Shown here: piece by piece, positions 35,541-41,142 of the stretch
Layout: every line of letters starts with the position of its first letter
How positions within the stretch are numbered: the stretch's first letter is position 1
Assembly: GCA_026388715.1 (NCBI GenBank)
Contig: JAPLJF010000024.1
Location: 1-41,142 of the forward strand
From: Deltaproteobacteria bacterium
GTDB taxonomy: Bacteria > Desulfobacterota > Desulfobulbia > Desulfobulbales > Desulfocapsaceae
Direction of reading: 5' to 3'
DNA length: 41,142 bases
Translations under genes and position numbers: made by a program
Notes under the pieces: model-generated
What the model was told of the DNA's origin: nothing
The model's database searches: none
Seen by the model: the letters and a program-made list of their open reading frames with translations, nothing else

Positions 35541-35544
35541 GCCG

Positions 35545-36198
35545 TCAGACATAAAGGCGGTGCGTTTGGATATACTCAAGGACAGCAACCGGTACAGCCC
35601 AGGTAGCCGACCTATTCTCCTTGATGCCCTGACGAATATCAGAAGAGGAAATATCAACAATCGACATTGCCGGAAAAGAAGGAAAAAAAATCTTTTTCTG
35701 GAAGGACGTATGGTACCAGATCTGAGAAGAATCGTCCGGCGCATAGCCAAGCCTTGTTATAAGTTCCCGCACTTTCCAGGAGTCGTATCCAGCCCGGTCC
35801 AGTACCACAAGATGAGCAGCCTGGAGAACCTGCCGGTATGACTTCCAGGTAGTGATATCAAGAAACGCATCCGCGCCAATGATGAAAAAAAAATCCGTGG
35901 CGCTCTCTGCATGGGTGTGAAAATATCGTAAGGTGTCAATCGTATAAGACGGTTCAGGCAGACTGGCCTCTATGGTGGATAGCCTGAAATCAGGTCTGCC
36001 GGCCAAGGCCAGCTGAATCATATGAGCGCGATGACTGAAACTGGCGATAGCTTGCAGATTTTTATGAGGTGGCACGGCCGTGGGGATAAACCAGACCTCC
36101 TGCAGATCACAAAAATTTTGTGCAATCTCGGCAATCTGGAGATGGCCATTATGGACAGGATCAAAGGTGCCGCCCAGAAGTCCTATGCGTGGATTCAA
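35545..36198 (-). CDS. nadD: Nicotinate-nucleotide adenylyltransferase
   Basis: NadD adenylates nicotinic acid mononucleotide in NAD synthesis. The 217-residue protein has GLLGGTFDPVHNGHLQIAE, the HxGH nucleotidyltransferase motif, then FIPTAVPPHK, DTLRYF, FIIGADAFLDITTWKSY and the C-terminal DISSSDIRQ. It overlaps proA by four bases (ATGA), so it is translationally coupled. It is the last gene of the rplU-to-nadD series. Confidence 0.95.
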   Translation of the reverse strand: MNPRIGLLGGTFDPVHNGHLQIAEIAQNFCDLQEVWFIPTAVPPHKNLQAIASFSHRAHMIQLALAGRPDFRLSTIEASLPEPSYTIDTLRYFHTHAESATDFFFIIGADAFLDITTWKSYRQVLQAAHLVVLDRAGYDSWKVRELITRLGYAPDDSSQIWYHTSFQKKIFFPSFPAMSIVDISSSDIRQGIKENRSATWAVPVAVLEYIQTHRLYV

Positions 36199-37463
36199 CT
36201 CCGTACCTGTCCGGCGCCATAGACGATAAATTTCCTGCTCGTCAGCTCTTCGAGTCCCATTGGGCCATAGGCGTGCAATTTCGTGGTGCTGATCCCGATC
36301 TCCGCCCCCAGGCCAAGCTGTCCACCATCGTTGAAGCGAGTGGAGGCGTTGACCATGACTGCCGAGGCATCAACCTCAGCCAGAAAACGCTGGGCATTGC
36401 TGTAATCCTCAGTAATGATCACCTCGGTATGTTGCGAACCATACTCAGCCATATAGGTCATGGCCTCATCAAGCGTGCCAACGACCTTCACGCAGAGAAT
36501 CAACCCCAGGAATTCAGTCCCCCAGTCACCTGGCAAGGCAGGCTTGATTGTGGAGACCAGGGCAACGCTTTCAGGACAACCACGAAGCTCCACCCCGGCT
36601 GAGCGAAGTTCTTCAGCAATGGCAGGCAGATACCTGGCGGCGATATCACGATGAATGAGCAATCCTTCGAGGGCGTTACAGACGCCAGGGCGCTGGGTCT
36701 TGGAATTCATGATAATCGGCGTGGCCTTGACCGGGTCGGCAGTACTGTCCACAAAGATATGACAGACCCCTTTGTAGTGTTTGAGCACCGGAATCCGTGA
36801 AGACTCGCTGACAAAGCGAATCAATCCTTCGCCACCGCGTGGAATGATCAGATCAATGAAGGCATCCTGGGCCAGAAGTGCCGTGACGGCCGCGCGATCC
36901 GTTAACGGCACCACCTGAATGGCGGCGGGATCGATGCCATGTGCGGCCAGGACTCCCTGTAAAACCTCTGCCAAGGCCAGATTGGAATGAATGGCCTCTG
37001 ATCCCCCTCTCAAAATAATGGCATTGCCGGCTTTCAGACAAAGCGCCGCCGCATCCACGGTCACATTGGGACGGGACTCATAGATCATCCCGATCACCCC
37101 CAGGGGTATCCGCATCCTCCCCACCATCAAGCCATTGGGTCTTTTGGTGAGATTCAGGACCTCGCCCACGGGATCGGGCAGGGCTACAACTTCACGCAGA
37201 CCGGCAATCATCGAGGCCATCACCTTGTCTGAGAGCTCCAGGCGGTCCAGCATAGCAGCAGACAGCCCTTTCTGTGTCCCTGCCGCCAGATCCTTCTGGT
37301 TTTCCTGCTGGATAAATGGGCGTTTTTCCTCCAAGGCCTCAGCCATCTGCCGGAGAAGGGTGTTTTTGGTCTCAGTGGATAACGAGATCAGGCTGCGGGC
37401 CGCTTTTTTTGCCTTTTGGGCCATCAAGCGGATGCTGTTGTCTATTTCTTGTTGTTGTGACAT
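36195..37463 (-). CDS. proA: Glutamate-5-semialdehyde dehydrogenase
   Basis: ProA reduces gamma-glutamyl phosphate to glutamate semialdehyde in proline synthesis. The 422-residue protein has RMRIPLGVIGMIYESRPNVT, ALCLKAGNAIILRGGSEA, LIIPRGGEGLIRFV, and QRPGVCNALEGLLIH with the catalytic cysteine near residue 260. It follows proB by 14 bp, so the enzymes that share the unstable acyl-phosphate are made together. Confidence 0.96.
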   Translation of the reverse strand: MSQQQEIDNSIRLMAQKAKKAARSLISLSTETKNTLLRQMAEALEEKRPFIQQENQKDLAAGTQKGLSAAMLDRLELSDKVMASMIAGLREVVALPDPVGEVLNLTKRPNGLMVGRMRIPLGVIGMIYESRPNVTVDAAALCLKAGNAIILRGGSEAIHSNLALAEVLQGVLAAHGIDPAAIQVVPLTDRAAVTALLAQDAFIDLIIPRGGEGLIRFVSESSRIPVLKHYKGVCHIFVDSTADPVKATPIIMNSKTQRPGVCNALEGLLIHRDIAARYLPAIAEELRSAGVELRGCPESVALVSTIKPALPGDWGTEFLGLILCVKVVGTLDEAMTYMAEYGSQHTEVIITEDYSNAQRFLAEVDASAVMVNASTRFNDGGQLGLGAEIGISTTKLHAYGPMGLEELTSRKFIVYGAGQVRS

Positions 37464-37477
37464 TTTTTATTATGCTC

Positions 37478-38635
37478 CTACAGTAGAACCAAATTATCCC
37501 GGTGGATGACCTCGTCGCAATCCTTAAAGCCAAGCAAGGACTCAATTGCCTCAGAATGATGGCCCTTGATGATATCGAGGTTGACCGAACTGTAATTCAC
37601 CAGTCCCGCAGCTATTGGTTGATTGTTGCTGTCAAGACAATGGACGGCATCCCCTACCCCGAACTCACCCCTGACCTCAAGGATACCAGAAGAAAGAAGG
37701 CTTTTCCCATGTTGACAAAGGGCGGAACAGGCCCCGGCATCAAGGACTAAATACCCTTTAGGGCGGAGCACATAGGCGATCCAGTGTTTTCGGCGCTGGA
37801 TTTTGTCTTCGGCCGGGAGAAAGAAGGTGCCAATCATTTCCCCGCTGAATAATTTCTGCAAGATGGCGCCATCGCGACCAGGCCCGATAAAAGAGCTGCC
37901 TCCACCCGCTGCCACCATCTTGGCGGCCCGAATCTTCGATTGCATGCCGCCGGTGCCAAGGGTGCTCTTTATATTGCCGGCCATGGCCTCAATTTCCGGA
38001 GTAACCCGGGCCACGGTATATACAGGGCGGGCAGCAGGATCAGAGAGGGGGTTACCGGTATAGAGACAGTCGACATCAGTGAGACAGATAAACATATCGG
38101 CCTCAATGAGATTGGTGATCAGGGCCCCCAGGGTATCATTATCCCCAAAACGGAGCTCTTCGCCGGAGACAGGATCATTTTCGTTGATAATGGGAATGGC
38201 CCCAAAACGAAAAAGGGTAAGGATGGTATTGCGGACATTGAGATACCGGTCACGGCTGGCGAGATCGGCGTGCGTCAGAAGGAGCTGACTGATGATCTTG
38301 CCGTGTCGTTGAAAGGCCTCGTCATAGGTCTGCATCAGACAGGACTGACCGATAGCGGCCAGGGCCTGTTTTTCCTTGAGGCCGACCTTCAGGGTATCGC
38401 TGAGAACAATTTTTTTTCTGCCCGCAGCCACGGCCCCAGAGGTAACGAGGATAACCTCACGTCCGCTGTCCTTGAGAAAAGACAACTCCCGGGCAATATT
38501 TTCCACAACATGCTGATTGATGCCCGACTCGGTGGTGAGGACGGCGCTGCCAACCTTGATAACAATACGTTTGGCCTTGTCAAAAAGAGTCTGACGATAG
38601 TAAAGGCCATCCTCTCTGCTTATCTGAGTGGTCAT
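37478..38635 (-). CDS. proB: Glutamate 5-kinase with PUA domain
   Basis: ProB phosphorylates glutamate, the first and proline-inhibited step of proline synthesis. The 385-residue protein has RIVIKVGSAVLT, LVTSGAVAAGRK, IPIINENDPV, FGDNDTLGALITNLIEADM and GTGGMQSKIRAAK of the amino-acid kinase fold. The C-terminal PUA domain begins near residue 285 (GYLVLDAGACSAL). It lies 55 bp downstream of obgE and just before proA. Confidence 0.96.
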   Translation of the reverse strand: MTTQISREDGLYYRQTLFDKAKRIVIKVGSAVLTTESGINQHVVENIARELSFLKDSGREVILVTSGAVAAGRKKIVLSDTLKVGLKEKQALAAIGQSCLMQTYDEAFQRHGKIISQLLLTHADLASRDRYLNVRNTILTLFRFGAIPIINENDPVSGEELRFGDNDTLGALITNLIEADMFICLTDVDCLYTGNPLSDPAARPVYTVARVTPEIEAMAGNIKSTLGTGGMQSKIRAAKMVAAGGGSSFIGPGRDGAILQKLFSGEMIGTFFLPAEDKIQRRKHWIAYVLRPKGYLVLDAGACSALCQHGKSLLSSGILEVRGEFGVGDAVHCLDSNNQPIAAGLVNYSSVNLDIIKGHHSEAIESLLGFKDCDEVIHRDNLVLL

Positions 38636-38690
38636 GATCCTGTAAAACCAAATAAACCCGTTATGTTATGAAAAAAACTCGTTGTAGAAG

Positions 38691-39752
<1,062 letters not shown>

Positions 39753-39832
39753 TTATCTAATCCCCATCAAAAACAACATGAAACCGCCTGTTAAGAATAA
39801 CCATAAACATCGATATATTCCAATCACGGCAT

Positions 39833-40014
39833 AAGGTGCCGTAATGAAATGAGCAGTGTTTTTTTTGCTCATTTCATTACGGCACCTTGTGTGGTATTTG
39901 CAAGACGCCGCTTCCAAGAAATAGCCGAAAAGGATTGGCTGTTTCTTGGAAGCGGCATAAGGTGCCGTTAAAGATTTGAGCAAAAAAGCATTGCTCAAAT
40001 CTTTAACGGCACCT
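39833..40014. repeat. Three tandem hairpins between rpmA and obgE (repeat copy E)
   Basis: Three stems follow each other: 39833-39888 (23 bp, perfect), 39907-39956 (20 bp, one mismatch) and 39960-40014 (24 bp, perfect). The outer two share the end AGGTGCCGT...ACGGCACCT, a variant of the AAGGAKCCGT core of the dispersed repeat. The text before the first, CACGGCATAAGG, matches the repeat flank. They lie in the gap between rpmA and obgE, which is usually short in this gene cluster. Confidence 0.7.
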
Positions 40015-40059
40015 AAAAAAAAAGCTCGACTATCAATAAGGATCATTGAAGTCGAGCTT
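40015..40059 (-). terminator. Rho-independent terminator after rpmA
   Basis: On the minus strand AAGCTCGAC (40051-40059) pairs with GTCGAGCTT (40022-40030), and a run of nine Ts (40015-40023) follows. It comes 60 bp after the rpmA stop and would separate ribosomal from obgE-proBA transcription. Confidence 0.75.
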
Positions 40060-40118
40060 AAGCCTGTTCTGAAGCCATATCTTTTACAATGACTCCAGGA
40101 AGGTAACTGAAGCAATAA

Positions 40119-40376
40119 TCAGGCTGCTGGATAGACGCTGACCCGTTTTTTGTTTCGACCAAACTCTTCAAAGGTAACGACGCCATCCACCTTGGCAAAC
40201 AGGGTGTAATCTCTACCGCAGCCAACATTGGTGCCGGGATGAATCTTGGTACCAACCTGACGAACAAGAATATTTCCGGCTATGACATTCTGCCCACCGA
40301 ATTTTTTTACTCCCCGCCTCTGTCCTGCACTGTCGCGACCGTTTCTGGAACTGCCGCCCGCCTTTTTATGCGCCAT
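40119..40376 (-). CDS. rpmA: 50S ribosomal protein L27
   Basis: The 85-residue protein begins [28 protein letters not shown], the L27 N-terminal tail reaching the peptidyl-transferase centre, followed by [19 protein letters not shown]. There is no N-terminal extension of the Firmicutes type. It follows rplU by 84 bp on the minus strand. Confidence 0.97.
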   Translation of the reverse strand: MAHKKAGGSSRNGRDSAGQRRGVKKFGGQNVIAGNILVRQVGTKIHPGTNVGCGRDYTLFAKVDGVVTFEEFGRNKKRVSVYPAA

Positions 40377-40460
40377 GATCTACTCCCTTTGCACCAGATT
40401 ATGTCTCAATCTGGTCGTGTTCTTTTTATTTTTTATATAAAATGCCGCACAACACAACTC

Positions 40461-40772
40461 TTATGCGTTAATTTCCTGAATCTGCAGAGCGGTAAAAAGC
40501 TGCCTGTGGCCATTCCTGACCTGGTAGCCCTGACGTCTCTTTTTCTTGAAGACGAGAACCTTCTTGGCCTTCCCCTGCTCGGCGATTTTGGCTACAACCT
40601 TGGCATTTTCCAGAACTGGACGACCAATCTGGGCATTATCTCCATCAACCACCATCAAGACATCGTTGAGTTCAATGATGTCACCTACATTTCCATTGAT
40701 TTTTTCTACTCGCAGTTGGTCTCCACAAGCTACCTGATACTGCTTTCCACCGGTGCGTACTATTGCATACAT
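40461..40772 (-). CDS. rplU: 50S ribosomal protein L21
   Basis: The 103-residue protein begins MYAIVRTGGKQYQV, the usual L21 start, with GAGGAATTG upstream of ATG 40772; an ATG 33 bp earlier is in frame but less likely. GRPVLENAKVVAKI and FKKKRRQGYQVRNGHRQ of the rRNA-binding region are present. A TTGACA box lies on the minus strand at 40962-40967, about 190 bp upstream. Between it and the gene is repeat copy C. An IS end lies 230 bp upstream. Confidence 0.97.
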   Translation of the reverse strand: MYAIVRTGGKQYQVACGDQLRVEKINGNVGDIIELNDVLMVVDGDNAQIGRPVLENAKVVAKIAEQGKAKKVLVFKKKRRQGYQVRNGHRQLFTALQIQEINA

Positions 40773-40809
40773 TATCAATTCCTCTTTCGAAAAAAACCTG
40801 AACATATTA

Positions 40810-40890
40810 GGAACCGTTACAAAATAACCATTATATCTCAGATTATTTTGTTATGGATCCTTATGCCAGTCACGGCATTCCAGTTTTACG
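40810..40890 (-). repeat. Palindromic dispersed repeat, copy C
   Basis: On the minus strand it reads GGAATGCCGTGACTGGCATA, then AGGATCCATAACAAAATAAT and its complement ATTTTGTAACGGTTCCTAAT. It lies in the leader of rplU. Confidence 0.65.
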
Positions 40891-41004
40891 ATTATTATTG
40901 AATGACAGCTTATCATTCATGACTACGAGAAACAATACAAAAGACACTTTTTTCCATTAAATGTCAATATTTTTTCCTCTATTTGTTTATAATCAAAAAG
41001 ATAA

Positions 41005-41142
41005 TATGGCTCTGTCCTATTTTCAGTTAAACCGGAACATGACCCAAGCAGGCGTTCAGTAAACGCATCGGCAACTCATGTTCCCAAAGACGACGATTGA
41101 ACCGGTAACAAAATTCACTAATATATTCATGTAAATATTTGT
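41005..41142 (-). mobile_element. 3' end of a second IS1595-family element copy
   Basis: The segment is the exact reverse complement of 2-139. The element's terminal repeat begins at about 41006 with TGGCTCTGTCC, and the transposase C-terminus runs off the window. Its flank differs from that of the left copy, so it is a separate insertion, about 235 bp before the rplU start. Confidence 0.85.
41027..41142 (-). CDS. IS1595-family transposase, C-terminal fragment (second copy)
   Basis: This is the minus-strand frame from the window end to TAA at 41027-41029. It gives the same 38 C-terminal residues as the left fragment apart from the cut first codon, ending LLNACLGHVPV. No difference is seen between the two copies, which suggests recent transposition. 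Confidence 0.82.
   Translation of the reverse strand, partial: KYLHEYISEFCYRFNRRLWEHELPMRLLNACLGHVPV

Larger units (their letters stand above)
35091..35544. other. Repeat-rich non-coding region between nadD and the CheB-like gene
   Basis: No gene was found in these 454 bp. They hold a 150-bp MITE-like element (35236-35385), palindromic repeat copy D (35395-35536), and a 78-bp insertion inside the latter (35443-35520). Confidence 0.65.

Noticed and set aside
37940..38671. A 243-codon open frame on the plus strand
   Set aside because: It is antisense to proB, which has all expected motifs.

Overview
The window reads as a contig from a Desulfobacterota bacterium, most likely Desulfobulbales. 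This is inferred from the overall gene content and from the order rplU-rpmA-obgE-proB-proA-nadD, together with a citramalate synthase, a DUF4911 protein, an endonuclease Q and an SPL-type radical SAM protein. No rRNA, tRNA or CRISPR array was seen. Both contig ends are the same 138-bp sequence in opposite orientation: the 3' end of an IS1595-family (ISXO2-like) insertion sequence. The assembly therefore stops at two separate copies of one repeated mobile element.

Positions 1-8100 are an accessory region. It holds a NERD-type nuclease gene cut by the left IS copy, a degenerate integron attC-like site, a small pore-like membrane protein, an orphan membrane protein, and a strongly A+T-rich 704-residue protein with a C-terminal PD-(D/E)XK-like nuclease motif (the best candidate for an undescribed defence gene). 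It continues with an amidohydrolase homologue that has lost all recognisable metal ligands, a YefM/YoeB-type toxin-antitoxin pair with a palindromic operator, the debris of a second RelE-like toxin, and two small exported proteins.

Positions 8164-18542 are a plus-strand housekeeping run: lysC, cimA, a ComEA-like HhH protein, miaA, recJ, purB, a DUF4911 protein, miaB and a PHP-domain phosphatase. They serve amino-acid and purine synthesis, tRNA A37 modification (miaA and miaB act in sequence) and DNA repair. Positions 18775-24078 are minus-strand: a secreted protein with an S74 intramolecular chaperone domain, then parE-parC.

Positions 24332-31520 carry thiD (+), a CbpA-like J-protein, ssb and an SPL-like radical SAM gene (-), then rng and an M23 peptidase (+). 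From 31686 to the end everything is minus-strand: a 55-residue double-CxxC protein, endonuclease Q, a PilZ protein, a CheB-like protein with a zinc-ribbon insert and no catalytic serine, then nadD, proA, proB, obgE, rpmA and rplU.

A family of palindromic intergenic repeats (core AAGGAKCCGTWAC facing its inverted copy) recurs at least six times between 26.4 and 40.9 kb, and one copy is itself interrupted by a 78-bp insertion. With a 150-bp MITE-like element, a REP-like pair of inverted arms and the two IS ends, this indicates a genome with much small-repeat mobility.
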